DNA from: a virus | IMG/VR virus record: IMGVR_UViG_3300043409_002042 | Span: 26,574 to 90,573 of that record | Direction: 5' to 3' (one strand) | Length of the DNA stretch: 64,000 nucleotides | Shown here: one piece after another, positions 25,279 through 33,812 of the stretch | How positions within the stretch are numbered: the stretch's first letter is position 1 | Layout: each line of letters starts with the position of its first letter | Position numbers and translations under genes: made by a program | The notes under the pieces: generated by a model | Database searches by the model: none | What the model was told of the DNA's origin: nothing | The model's input: the letters and a program-made list of their open reading frames with translations, nothing else

Positions 25279-25287
25279 TGCCAGAAT
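25272..25287 (+). promoter_or_regulatory. GTCGTGA late promoter-like element with normal leader
   Basis: GTCGTGA at 25272-25278, TGC, then CAGAAT at 25282-25287. In contrast to most copies, the start codon (ATG 25308) is 20 bases downstream and CAGGAG lies between, so this transcript should have a short leader with a Shine-Dalgarno. Confidence 0.6.
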
Positions 25288-25307
25288 GTCTGAATTCAGG
25301 AGTTGCC

Positions 25308-27032
25308 ATGTCGAAAATCCCCGCCGTTTTTGTTTCCACTGATTTGGTCAAGGCCCATGTTGCGGGGTATACGCGCAAAGATGGGATTGTTGTGAAAGAG
25401 CACGATGACAAGAGGGCTGCTGCCGGGTCCAAACCCACCGGTGCCTCCGCACCCAAAGCCGTGACAAAAAATGAGGGCTACGGATTTCACGGGGAGGCAA
25501 GCCGTGAGTTCTTGAGTCGTCGTCATGGCGCCGACGATTACTACGGAAAATCCACCGAGAAAGATTGGAAGGATGCCCATTCTCATGCGGACACGAAGCT
25601 CCACGAGGCTGCTGATCATTTGGTGAGTGCTGGTCACTTTGAGAACCACCAGCAAGCCGGAGATTACTTGGACTCAACGCACGGGCGGCACTTGCACGAT
25701 GGCGCTTCGTTTCATGACGGGGATGTGTCAAAGGTGCCTTGGCTGGGGCGCGATGTGAAGGCGTACAAAAAGAAGGCGGACATGCCGATGACAAAGTCTC
25801 TGGTTCTCGTGACCGGTGATCTTGCCAAGGCCCATGTGGATTCGTACACCCGCAAGGACGGCGTCGTGGTGCAGGCGCATGACGATAAGCGGGCGGCTGC
25901 GCAGGCGAAGCCGATGACCGGCGTAAATCGCCGCGCTGTAAAGAATTTGAAGGAATATCACAAGGCTGACGCAAAATGGCTGAAAAGCTCTTTAGCCTCA
26001 GCCCTCTCCGTGGGCGACACCGAAACGGAGCATGGAAAACCCATGACGTATGGGGATGTGAAATCTCACATGCACACCATGCGATCGCAGCTTGGTGGTG
26101 ATGCTTCTCATGCCCAGCACTTGGAGCATGCGCAGTACGCCTTGAATCAATCCATGGGCGGCGATAGCGCTCCATTGTCTGAAAAGCATGCAAAGCTGAT
26201 CGGCGCAGCGCTTTCCGGAAAAACAAAAATGGACGAGGATGGAATGGTGCGGCATGCAGCCGTGTCCGGTGGCGCCGACAAGCCCACCGCTGGCGCGCCC
26301 AGGGCCTCTCAGAAGAAGTTTCAGGTTCGCGACAACGCTGGCAATGTTCACAAAGTTTTTCACGGCGAGAATGCGGAGTATGAGGCCGGCAATCACGCGC
26401 GCGAAATGAATAAAAAGGGTGGTCGGTACAGCGTGCGCAACGTGACACCGGTAGGTGAGCCTGCTGGGTCTGGTGGCGCCGCCAAGCCCGCCGCCGAGTT
26501 CGGCGTGCATCACTCTAAGCTGAAGGTGGGTGACCACCTCTACGACAAAAACGGCCAGAAGGTGGATGAGGTAGATGGCTTCTCTCGCGGCATCAACAGC
26601 CAGAGGGTACACACTCGCTCTGGCTACACACATGGCACGCGCAGCGATGGGTTTTTGCCCGGCCTATCAAACAAGAAGCCATCCGCCCCAAAGGCTGCGA
26701 AGCCGACCGGCTCTGCAGCACCCGCAAAAATGATGAATGTCGGAACTGAAAAGTGGCCTCAGATGGCCAAGACCAGCGAAAAGCTATCCAGCAAAAACAA
26801 CGATGGATTCACTCACCACGTGGGTGGGTTCAAAGCTCCTGACCGGGACGAGCACAGAAATCTTGTTCGTGGAAGCGATCACTTAATTCACCACGAAGGA
26901 AAGCTGTTCGGCTTCACGGGAAAGAGTGGCAAGAACATGAAAACCGGCGAGGATTCGTTCGAATATTCGGCCGGAGATCATCAAGAGCACCGAGCATGGG
27001 TTACTCGCTCTGGTCATCTGATGAACGACTGA
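25308..27032 (+). CDS. Repeat protein with two KAHV-TRKDG motifs, probably virion-associated
   Basis: A 574-residue basic, His/Lys-rich protein. Near residues 13-33 is DLVKAHVAGYTRKDG followed by VKEHDDKRAAA, and near 177-200 the motif recurs as DLAKAHVDSYTRKDG followed by VQAHDDKRAAA, each after a short hydrophobic stretch. The repeats suggest two fused copies of a module. The remainder holds several repeated K-x-G/H-x-x-G segments without a recognised enzyme domain. The motif also appears in the adjacent NUDIX protein. The function is unknown; co-packaging is an inference. The start has CAGGAG at 25297-25302. Confidence 0.65.
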   Translation: MSKIPAVFVSTDLVKAHVAGYTRKDGIVVKEHDDKRAAAGSKPTGASAPKAVTKNEGYGFHGEASREFLSRRHGADDYYGKSTEKDWKDAHSHADTKLHEAADHLVSAGHFENHQQAGDYLDSTHGRHLHDGASFHDGDVSKVPWLGRDVKAYKKKADMPMTKSLVLVTGDLAKAHVDSYTRKDGVVVQAHDDKRAAAQAKPMTGVNRRAVKNLKEYHKADAKWLKSSLASALSVGDTETEHGKPMTYGDVKSHMHTMRSQLGGDASHAQHLEHAQYALNQSMGGDSAPLSEKHAKLIGAALSGKTKMDEDGMVRHAAVSGGADKPTAGAPRASQKKFQVRDNAGNVHKVFHGENAEYEAGNHAREMNKKGGRYSVRNVTPVGEPAGSGGAAKPAAEFGVHHSKLKVGDHLYDKNGQKVDEVDGFSRGINSQRVHTRSGYTHGTRSDGFLPGLSNKKPSAPKAAKPTGSAAPAKMMNVGTEKWPQMAKTSEKLSSKNNDGFTHHVGGFKAPDRDEHRNLVRGSDHLIHHEGKLFGFTGKSGKNMKTGEDSFEYSAGDHQEHRAWVTRSGHLMND

Positions 27033-27054
27033 TCTTCTCCTGTTTTTTAAGTAC

Positions 27055-27075
27055 AGCCCGCCCCGTGCGGGCTTT
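27055..27075 (+). terminator. Rho-independent terminator
   Basis: AGCCCGC (27055-27061) pairs with GCGGGCT (27067-27073), followed by a short T run. It closes the transcript of the repeat protein. The -10-like hexamer of the terminase gene begins at its last bases. Confidence 0.7.
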
Positions 27076-27080
27076 ATCAT
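27075..27080 (+). promoter_or_regulatory. -10-like hexamer 6 bases before the large terminase start
   Basis: TATCAT at 27075-27080 lies exactly 6 bases before ATG 27087. The GTCGTGA box is replaced by the terminator stem. There is no ribosome site, so a leaderless mRNA is likely. Confidence 0.4.
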
Positions 27081-27086
27081 TACGGC

Positions 27087-29687
27087 ATGTCAAACACCAA
27101 CCAGATAAAAATCAGCTTGCCGCGCCTGCATGATGCCCAGCAGGCGTGTTTGGCTGGTGCTCGGCGGTACAACGTGGTTGTCGCTGGTGAGGATGCGGGG
27201 AAAACGGTTCTTGGGATAGAGGTCTTGTTGACCAGCCCCAAGGGGGCACTGAACAGCCGGCGGCCGGTGGCCTACATCCATCCGACTGATGCTGGCGCCG
27301 ATGAGGCGCGCCGTCAGGTGGTGCGCTGCCTGGGGCAGCTGATCAAACGGCGGGTCAATGCCCGCAGGATTGAGTTGACCACCGGAGGTCTGATCGACTT
27401 CATTTCGCTCGAGCAGAGTACCGATGTGTTTGAGCAGTACGGCCTGATCGTGGTCGATGACGCATGGCAGATTGATGGACTGCTGAGGCTTTGGGAAGAT
27501 GACCTGTCCACCTGCCTCAACCAGTACACCGGCACGGCCTGGGTGCTCTCTGGTGCCTACGGGCGGCGCAACGACTTTTACCGGATCTGGCAGTTGGCCG
27601 AGGAAGGCCACCACCGGCTGTGGTCAAGCCACCGGATGGACAGCTTTTCCAACCCGCATCTGCCTGAGCAGACCCGGGATGCCGCGATGGATGTCACTGC
27701 CGTGGAGTACCAGCAGCGGTTTGCCGCCGAGTTCCTGGATGTTGCCGTTGAGTTTTCTGCTGAGCAGCGCCTGGTGCTGCCCGGCGAGACGTTTGTGCAG
27801 TGGTGCGAGCGGCTTGAGGAGACTGGGCTCAAGGTGGATGGTCACCCCTTCACTTTGTCCAACCGCTCCGCAATGCGGTTCATTTACGAGCTGATCCCGT
27901 CCAGTGTTGATGATGCCTTTGGTCACATTGATGTCATTATGAAATGCACGCAGGTGGGCTTTACCGTGTTTGAAATGCTGGCGATGGTCTACTTGGCGCT
28001 CAAGTTTGCGCCGGCCAAGATCGGCATGTTCATGCCGTCGCAGATGCTTGCGTCGGGTAAGTCCAGTGAGCGTTTTCTGCCGATATTGCGCACCATCCCG
28101 GATGTGTACGCCCTGATCACGGACGACAAGAAGCCCGGCAAGAAGGGCGAGGGTAACGTGCTGATCCGAAACCTGGGCAGCAGCCGTTTTCACTTCCTGT
28201 GGACCACTGGTAAAACCGCGACCGAGTCGTTTCCTATGGACGTCGTCAGCTTCGACGAGGTGCAGGAGATGGCGATCGCGGACATGGAAAAGACCCGCGA
28301 GCGTATGTCGGCGTCGGCGCTGCGCTACACCCTGATGGGCTCCACTGCCAACTGGCCGGATTCGGACATCCACTGGTGGTACAAGCGCGGCACTCAGCAC
28401 CAGTTCCACACCGAGTGCCCGCACTGCGGCACCCACCAGGTGCTGGACGAGCATTTCCCGGAGTGCATTGGCTACGACGAGGATTCGCGCGATTACCGGT
28501 ACCGCTGCCACGAGTGCCACGGCTGGATTGACGACCCGCAGCGTGGAGAGTGGCGGGCGAAGAACCCCGATGCGCGGATCCGCAGTGTGCACTTTCCGCA
28601 GTTTCTGTCGCCGACGATCTCGCCGCGAGAGATCATTGAGGCCTACCACCAGGCCGACGACATGAAGAACTTCTACAACCGGAAGCTCGGCAAGCCATAT
28701 ACCGACCCGTCTCAGGTGCCCGTGAACCTGGAAATGCTGAACGAGTGCGCCAAGCTGGGCATGGAGGCGGGCCTGGTGTGGAAGTCTCGGGCGCAGGGTG
28801 CGTTCATGGGGCTGGACCAGATGGGCAGCTTTATTGTGGCCATACTGGCCGAGCGGATGCGCGACGGCCGGATGGCGATTGTGCATGTGGAGTACATCTT
28901 TCGGGCGCCAACAAAGGACGACCCTGACGCCAGCCCCTGGGACCGCGCCGATGAGCTGATGGCAGCCTTTGGTGTGCAGTGCTGCGTGGTGGAGACGCTG
29001 CCAAACTACGACTCGGCGAAGTCGTTTGCGCGCCGGCACCACGGGAAGGTGTTTCTCGCGCAGTACAAAAAGATCGACGACGACATGCTGGCCTGGGGCG
29101 ACACGCTGAAACTGAACTCGAGCGAAAACCGCACGGATGAGGACATGCGCGACCGGTTCACGGTTTCGCTCGATCAGTACAAGGTCATGCAGATGGCCTT
29201 GGCGCGGATTCAGAAGCGCATGACGCTGTTCCCGGACCCCGACGGCCTGGTGCAGGAGGTGCTGGAAAAGGGTAAGCGCCGGATGTCGGCTGTTTGCAAG
29301 GAATACGCTTTCTTCCACTTCACGCGCACGGCGCTGGTCGCCGAGAAGGACGACGAGCAGAAGGTTTTCAAGCGGCGCGTGGTGAAGGTTGGTATCGATC
29401 CACACACATCGTATGCCTACATGCTTTTGGTGGTAGCCTGGTCGCGCGCTCACGGTACCAGCATGTTCATCTTGCCAGATGCCGACAAGCCTGTGGGTTC
29501 GCCGGCGGCCAAGGCTGTTGTGGGGCAGATGGGGCAGTCGATCATGAGCCAGCTGGAGACCTTGGAGTCGAACGTCTGCGGCCGCTGCGCATTCCGAGAC
29601 GAAGCCAGTGGCCGGTGCTCGGAAATGGAGGCGTTCACCCAGGAGAAAGACCCGGGGTGTTATGCTTTTAGCTCGGCTGGGGGGTGA
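27087..29687 (+). CDS. Large terminase (GpA family) with an extra N-terminal ATPase-like domain
   Basis: An 866-residue protein, longer than usual. Residues 1-225 look like a separate terminase ATPase: RRYNVVVAGEDAGKT (Lys39) as Walker A and LIVVDDA (Asp124-Asp125) as Walker B, with Asp in place of the catalytic Glu. Residues about 265-866 are a GpA-type large terminase: degenerate Walker A KCTQVGFT (Lys286), Walker B VVSFDEVQE (Asp390-Glu391), a zinc site (Cys444, 447; RCHEC near 473-476) and a RNase H-like nuclease starting GLDQMGSF near 575. It should cut and pump phage DNA into proheads. The terminal CGRC ... C cluster may bind zinc. It starts leaderless after TATCAT. Confidence 0.88.
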   Translation: MSNTNQIKISLPRLHDAQQACLAGARRYNVVVAGEDAGKTVLGIEVLLTSPKGALNSRRPVAYIHPTDAGADEARRQVVRCLGQLIKRRVNARRIELTTGGLIDFISLEQSTDVFEQYGLIVVDDAWQIDGLLRLWEDDLSTCLNQYTGTAWVLSGAYGRRNDFYRIWQLAEEGHHRLWSSHRMDSFSNPHLPEQTRDAAMDVTAVEYQQRFAAEFLDVAVEFSAEQRLVLPGETFVQWCERLEETGLKVDGHPFTLSNRSAMRFIYELIPSSVDDAFGHIDVIMKCTQVGFTVFEMLAMVYLALKFAPAKIGMFMPSQMLASGKSSERFLPILRTIPDVYALITDDKKPGKKGEGNVLIRNLGSSRFHFLWTTGKTATESFPMDVVSFDEVQEMAIADMEKTRERMSASALRYTLMGSTANWPDSDIHWWYKRGTQHQFHTECPHCGTHQVLDEHFPECIGYDEDSRDYRYRCHECHGWIDDPQRGEWRAKNPDARIRSVHFPQFLSPTISPREIIEAYHQADDMKNFYNRKLGKPYTDPSQVPVNLEMLNECAKLGMEAGLVWKSRAQGAFMGLDQMGSFIVAILAERMRDGRMAIVHVEYIFRAPTKDDPDASPWDRADELMAAFGVQCCVVETLPNYDSAKSFARRHHGKVFLAQYKKIDDDMLAWGDTLKLNSSENRTDEDMRDRFTVSLDQYKVMQMALARIQKRMTLFPDPDGLVQEVLEKGKRRMSAVCKEYAFFHFTRTALVAEKDDEQKVFKRRVVKVGIDPHTSYAYMLLVVAWSRAHGTSMFILPDADKPVGSPAAKAVVGQMGQSIMSQLETLESNVCGRCAFRDEASGRCSEMEAFTQEKDPGCYAFSSAGG

Positions 29688-30144
29688 GGTTCTTGCGTCT
29701 CTCGTTGCTCTCAGTTGCGAGGGCTTTACGGATGCTGTTTTCAAACGTGCGAAGGTCCACCGCTGTGCGCTGGGCTTCGGCGTAGTCGTAAATCTCGCGG
29801 AAAGCCTGGAGCTGCTGGCCTGTGACGCCCCATTTTTGCGTGCGCTGGTGGCGCTCGAGGACTGACTGCAGGGCCTCTTTGCAGGCTTGGCATGCTGGCA
29901 GCGCCTCGGGTCCGATGCCGCTTGTCGCCATGGCCTCGCAGATTCGGCGCATGCCGTCGATGTTGTTCCAGTCCGCCTGCGTGGCGCCACCCGTCTGGAA
30001 CGCCTGGATGGAGGTAAGTTCAATCAAGCGCAGCTTGTCGAGCTTTTGGTTTGAGGTGATGGAAGCCCCCTCAATGGCAAATCTGATAGGGTCCACCAGC
30101 TTGTAAACGCGGCGGCGGCGTGGGGGTTTGGAGCGGCCGGACAT
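29668..30144 (-). CDS. Conserved phage hypothetical protein
   Basis: A 158-residue protein of a type found in many Burkholderiales phages and prophages: a basic start (SGRSKPPRRRRVYKLVDPI), an RFAIEGA segment, then helices with a short Cys pair (PACQACKEAL) and a charged end. Its role is unknown. Its last 20 bases overlap the large terminase end, tail to tail. Its ATG is adjacent to the dUTPase stop (1-base overlap), so it is the distal gene of the small leftward operon. Confidence 0.75.
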   Translation of the reverse strand: MSGRSKPPRRRRVYKLVDPIRFAIEGASITSNQKLDKLRLIELTSIQAFQTGGATQADWNNIDGMRRICEAMATSGIGPEALPACQACKEALQSVLERHQRTQKWGVTGQQLQAFREIYDYAEAQRTAVDLRTFENSIRKALATESNERRKNLTPQPS

Positions 30145-30587
30145 TACGCGCCCGTGCTGCCGAACCCGCCTGCGCCGCGCTGGGTGTCGCTGAGCTCGTC
30201 CACGACTTCAAAGGTGACGCGGGGGTAGGGGATGACCAAGGCCTGGGCGATGCGGTCGCCGTTGTTGACGTACAGCGTGTCGCCGCGTCGCCAGTCGGCA
30301 GTTAGCTTGACCAGAACTTCGCCACGGTAGTCGCTGTCAATCACGCCCACGCAGTTGGCCAGCCGGACGTCGTGCCTGAAGCCATGGCCGGAACGGCTGA
30401 AGATCAGCATGACGTGGCCGGGCGGCACCTCAAAGGACGGGCCTGTTCTGAAAACGATACACGGGTCAACCATGAGGCGGCCGTTGGTGACGTCGTCGAC
30501 AGAGTGTAGATCAAAGCAAGCCGCGCCATCTGTTGCGTATTGCGGCACGATGGCATCTGGGTGGAGTTTCTTGATTTTTAGGTTCAT
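30144..30587 (-). CDS. dut: dUTP diphosphatase
   Basis: A 147-residue homotrimeric dUTPase. All five conserved motifs are present: ATDGAACFDL, FSRSGHGF, GVIDSDYRGEV, GDRIAQALV and the C-terminal GAGGFGSTG arm that closes over the substrate. It hydrolyses dUTP to dUMP and pyrophosphate, keeping uracil out of phage DNA and supplying dUMP for dTTP synthesis. ATG 30587 overlaps the upstream stop as ATGA. Confidence 0.96.
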   Translation of the reverse strand: MNLKIKKLHPDAIVPQYATDGAACFDLHSVDDVTNGRLMVDPCIVFRTGPSFEVPPGHVMLIFSRSGHGFRHDVRLANCVGVIDSDYRGEVLVKLTADWRRGDTLYVNNGDRIAQALVIPYPRVTFEVVDELSDTQRGAGGFGSTGA

Positions 30588-30844
30588 GTTCTTGGTTTCA
30601 GTGGTGGTTGATCAATGCCCGCACGGCAGCGAGCCGTCGGGTTGCTGCCGTGCCCCGCAGCTGAGGCAGATTTTGGGGCTGGGTGGTGGGCTTGGTACAG
30701 CCGGGACTGTCTCAGCATGTCGTAAATCCCCGGCGGAGGGATGATGTCGGCGGCGCGTGGTTTCTCGTAGCTGATTAAAACGTGGTGAGTTTTGCCGCCC
30801 AGGGTGTGGAATGTTTCGGTGATCTGGTTCATGTCTGGCGTCAC
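30584..30844 (-). CDS. Small hypothetical protein
   Basis: An 86-residue protein. The first half (MNQITETFHTLGGKTHHV ... AADIIPPPGIYDML) looks folded, while the second half is Pro/Ser/Ala-rich and probably disordered. The GTG start at 30844 overlaps the upstream stop as GTGA; an ATG four codons later is also possible. Its stop overlaps the dUTPase start as ATGA. The function is unknown. Confidence 0.55.
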   Translation of the reverse strand: MTPDMNQITETFHTLGGKTHHVLISYEKPRAADIIPPPGIYDMLRQSRLYQAHHPAPKSASAAGHGSNPTARCRAGIDQPPLKPRT

Positions 30845-31293
30845 TTCGCGGCATGGATGGTGATTTTGCGCTCACCACCTTTGATCTCGATTTCGTTGTC
30901 GGAGTCTCCGCCTTTGGTTGTGATGACGACCTCAAGTAGCCCGACAAGGCTTCCTGCAAGGAGGCCTAAAGCTTTATCTGGACTCTCATGAATCAGCGCC
31001 ATGATTGCGTCGATCGCTTCCTGCTCGTGGTCAGTTTGCTGCTCCGTCTGGACATATCCCCACGTTGTCGCCAACCGCTTCTGCGTGGCTTTGCAGCTGA
31101 GGTTGACGTCTGGCCGTTGGCGCAGCTCCAGCTCCCGCACCAGCTGTCGCAGCGCCCGGTCGGTGGACAATTCGGCGCCCTGTTCATGGCGGTGGGGGTC
31201 GATGCGGTTCAGTTGGTCTTCGATCCATTGTTGCTCGGGGTCGAAAACCGCCAGCTGGTCGGGGGTGATGGGGGTGTATTGGTCGTCGCTCAT
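30841..31293 (-). CDS. Hypothetical protein leading the dUTPase operon
   Basis: A 150-residue acidic protein (MSDDQYTPITPDQLAVFD at the start) with helical middle segments (DRALRQLVRELELRQRP, EAIDAIMALIHESPDKALGL) and a beta-like end (EIEIKGGERKITIHAAK). AAGGAAA precedes ATG 31293 and TAGAAT stands about 38 bases upstream. No family is recognised. It is the promoter-proximal gene of the four-gene leftward operon that interrupts the packaging and head region. Confidence 0.65.
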   Translation of the reverse strand: MSDDQYTPITPDQLAVFDPEQQWIEDQLNRIDPHRHEQGAELSTDRALRQLVRELELRQRPDVNLSCKATQKRLATTWGYVQTEQQTDHEQEAIDAIMALIHESPDKALGLLAGSLVGLLEVVITTKGGDSDNEIEIKGGERKITIHAAK

Positions 31294-31330
31294 GTCTTTC
31301 CTTGGTTAAAGACCACCGTGGTCCGCCTGA

Positions 31331-31336
31331 ATTCTA
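31331..31336 (-). promoter_or_regulatory. -10 hexamer of the dUTPase operon
   Basis: On the minus strand TAGAAT is about 38 bases before ATG 31293, leaving a leader of roughly 31 bases that holds AAGGAAA. It shares the 95-bp divergent gap with the portal gene's rightward element. Confidence 0.4.
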
Positions 31337-31366
31337 CAACATATTTTTGTTTGCATGCTGTTTGTT

Positions 31367-31382
31367 GTCGTGACGTTATGCT
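31367..31382 (+). promoter_or_regulatory. GTCGTGA late promoter-like element, leaderless start
   Basis: GTCGTGA at 31367-31373, spacer CGT, TATGCT at 31377-31382, then 6 bases (GTTTTT) to ATG 31389 of the portal gene. The upstream sequence has no ribosome site. Confidence 0.65.
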
Positions 31383-31388
31383 GTTTTT

Positions 31389-33086
31389 ATGCAAAACGCA
31401 CTCAACACCGCCCACAACGCCGCCGCCCCCCAAAATGAGCGGGTTGACGCCTTGCGGGAGGCGCAATCGGTGGCTATGCCGTCGTCGGTGCCGGACATGC
31501 TCCCGCTGGTGCAGTTCGTTGCCGAGCAGTACCAGGAGCAGGAGTTCTACAAGTCGCTGCAGCGCCCGAACGTGATCCCGTTTCCTTCGCGTGCCGTGGC
31601 CGAGAAAAAGCCGGGCATGCAGTCTCTGGTGATCAACGACACCTATGGCAACGCCATGGGCGAGTGGCGTGATCGCTGGTCAAACCTCAGTTTTGACATG
31701 CTGCGCCAGATGGTCGACCAGACCCCGGTGTTGGGATCGGTCGTCATGACCCGCATCCGGCAGGTCAAGCGGTTCTGCCGGGTGCCGGACCTTGGCAAGG
31801 GCCCGGGGTTCCAGATCCGGCTCAAGGACCCGAATGCCAAGCTGGGCAGCGACGAGAAGCAGACCGTGGCCTTGCTGCAGGACTTCTTCACGCACAGCGG
31901 CTGGGAGAAGAACCCTCGCCAGCGTGCGCGCCTGCGGCGCGACAACTTCTCGAACTTCATGGCCAAGTCTGTGCGGGACTCGCTGATTCTGGATTCTGCG
32001 CCGATTGAAACCGAGTACAAGCGCGACAAGCGCCTTGGGATTGATGGCTTCTATGCTGTCGACGGTGCCACCATCCGGCTGTGCAACGAGGACGGCTACC
32101 GAGGCGATGACGAGATTTTTGCTCTGCAGGTGGTCGATGGGCAGATTCGGTCCTGCTACACGCACGACGACCTGATTTACGTGCCCCGCAACCCGCGCAC
32201 CGATGTGTTGGTGGCTGGCTACGGCATGTCCGAGACTGAGTTGCTGGTTCGTGTGATCACGGGCTTCCTGAACGCTTTTACCTACAACACAAAGTACTTC
32301 GATTCGAATGCGATCCCCAAGGGCTTGCTGCACCTCACGGGCGATTACGGCCAGGAGGACATGGTGGCGTTCAAGCGCTACTGGAACTCAATGGTCAAGG
32401 GCATCAACAACGCCTGGACCTTGCCTGTGCTGGTGTCGAAGAACCAGGAGTCGAAGGCCGCTTTTGAGAACTTCGGTGTTGAGGTCAACGAGATTATGTT
32501 TTCGAAGTGGATGGTGTTTCTTACTTCGATTATTTGTGCGATTTACGGGATTGCTCCTGACGAGATTAACTTCGAATCTTTCACGTCGGGAACTTCGTCG
32601 CTGTCTGGGTCAGACACAGAAGAGAAGCTGATTCATTCCGCAGACAAAGGCTTGCGCCCTCTCTTGTCTCATTATGAGGACATTTTCTCCGACTATATTG
32701 TTGGGGAGTTTGGCGACAAGTATTGCTTCCGGTGGACGGGTCTTGACGAGGAAGACCCTCAAACAGCGTGGCAAAAAGACCAAAAGCTGATGACTTTCAA
32801 TGAAGGACGGAAGGCTCGAGGGCTTGAAGCCATCAAAGGAAGTCTTGGCGATTGTCCTTTGGACCCCGCTCTCATGGGGCAATGGTCGCAGATCAATCAA
32901 GCTGAGCAGGCCGATTATGGTGACCCTGGCGCTGAACAAGGCCAAGGAAGTCAGCCCGGCGATGATCAAAATGTTGATCCAGGCCAAGATCCTGCTGGTC
33001 CACAGGATGCAGAAGACGATCAGACCGATAACGGACCTAGTATGCAGAAGTCCTTTGGCCTGCCTGTCTTTCGGGTTGACCCGTGA
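31389..33086 (+). CDS. Portal protein
   Basis: A 565-residue phage portal of the HK97/SPP1-like superfamily: an N-terminal clip-wing region, the conserved PVLGSVVMTRIRQVKRFC helix near 115-135, DSLILDSAPIETEYKRD, the LLHLTGDYGQEDMVAFKRYW stretch and SKWMVFLTSIICAIYGIAPDE. It should form the dodecameric DNA channel at the capsid vertex. The acidic Gly/Gln/Asp tail ends SMQKSFGLPVFRVDP. Codon use turns more AT-rich after about 32.5 kb, next to an HNH gene. It starts leaderless from the element at 31367. Confidence 0.88.
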   Translation: MQNALNTAHNAAAPQNERVDALREAQSVAMPSSVPDMLPLVQFVAEQYQEQEFYKSLQRPNVIPFPSRAVAEKKPGMQSLVINDTYGNAMGEWRDRWSNLSFDMLRQMVDQTPVLGSVVMTRIRQVKRFCRVPDLGKGPGFQIRLKDPNAKLGSDEKQTVALLQDFFTHSGWEKNPRQRARLRRDNFSNFMAKSVRDSLILDSAPIETEYKRDKRLGIDGFYAVDGATIRLCNEDGYRGDDEIFALQVVDGQIRSCYTHDDLIYVPRNPRTDVLVAGYGMSETELLVRVITGFLNAFTYNTKYFDSNAIPKGLLHLTGDYGQEDMVAFKRYWNSMVKGINNAWTLPVLVSKNQESKAAFENFGVEVNEIMFSKWMVFLTSIICAIYGIAPDEINFESFTSGTSSLSGSDTEEKLIHSADKGLRPLLSHYEDIFSDYIVGEFGDKYCFRWTGLDEEDPQTAWQKDQKLMTFNEGRKARGLEAIKGSLGDCPLDPALMGQWSQINQAEQADYGDPGAEQGQGSQPGDDQNVDPGQDPAGPQDAEDDQTDNGPSMQKSFGLPVFRVDP

Positions 33087-33092
33087 GTATGG

Positions 33093-33098
33093 CAACAT
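33093..33098 (+). promoter_or_regulatory. -10-like hexamer 6 bases before the HNH gene
   Basis: CAACAT, preceded by TGG, lies 6 bases before ATG 33105. A CCCGTGA box occurs upstream but 6 rather than 3 bases from the hexamer, so this is a degenerate copy. The region also contains an inverted repeat GTATG/CATAC. Confidence 0.3.
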
Positions 33099-33104
33099 AC
33101 TAGT

Positions 33105-33812
33105 ATGAAGAGCCAACTCCCCGCATCACGAGCTGCAGCAAAGGCAGCCGGACTGAAACATTACTTTACAGGTAAGCCTTGCAAGTTCGGTCACTTGTCA
33201 GCGCGTTTGGTTAGCTGTGGTCAATGTTCGGAATGCAACAAGCAGCGTCTTGCAGCCGGTAGAGCTAAAAATCCAGACAAGTTTCGCTTGTATTCCGCCA
33301 AAGCCTATCAATCCAATCCGCAGAAGTTTATTGACGCGGCGAAGCGTCGTAGGTCGGCTAATTTGTCTGCCGCTCTGCAGGCTGAGCGGGCAACTTACGC
33401 CAGAAACAAAGAAAAAGTGAACGCCGCGCAAAGGATCTCTTACAAGGCCAAAGCGTCGGTATTCAACGAGGCCAGAAGAAATCGTCGTTTACAGGATTCT
33501 GTTTGGGCCTTTTCTCAACGATCTCGATGCCTGGTTCGTGGTGCGCTGACTCGGTCTGGTTTCAAGAAGTCGAAGCGCACAGAGGAGCTTCTTGGTTGCT
33601 CAACGCAAGAATTCCGCGTTCAAATGGAAAGGCAATTCTTGCCTGGTATGGGTTGGCACAACATGCACCTGTGGGAGATCGACCACATCGTGCCTGCGTC
33701 AAGTGCCAGAACGCAGGAAGAAGCTGAAGTTCTAAATCGGGTGGGGAACCTACGCCCGCTGTGGCGTGACGCAAATCGATCAAAGGGAGCGGCCATCCAA
33801 TGCCTGCTATGA
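33105..33812 (+). CDS. HNH endonuclease, homing type
   Basis: A 235-residue protein. The N-terminus has two Cys pairs (GKPCKFGHLS, SCGQCSECNKQR), a long Lys/Arg-rich helical stretch follows, and the C-terminal HNH site is clear: LWEIDHIVPASSA with the catalytic His, then GNLRPLWRDANRSKGA with the Asn and final basic residues. Free-standing HNH enzymes spread by cutting alleles that lack them. Codon use is more AT-rich than flanking genes, as is the end of the portal gene just upstream, which fits acquisition with co-conversion. It inserts between the portal and a small head protein. Confidence 0.85.
   Translation: MKSQLPASRAAAKAAGLKHYFTGKPCKFGHLSARLVSCGQCSECNKQRLAAGRAKNPDKFRLYSAKAYQSNPQKFIDAAKRRRSANLSAALQAERATYARNKEKVNAAQRISYKAKASVFNEARRNRRLQDSVWAFSQRSRCLVRGALTRSGFKKSKRTEELLGCSTQEFRVQMERQFLPGMGWHNMHLWEIDHIVPASSARTQEEAEVLNRVGNLRPLWRDANRSKGAAIQCLL

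Noticed and set aside
27624-30023. 799-residue leftward open frame
   Set aside because: It is antisense to the large terminase, whose motifs are unmistakable, and runs across the end of the next gene.
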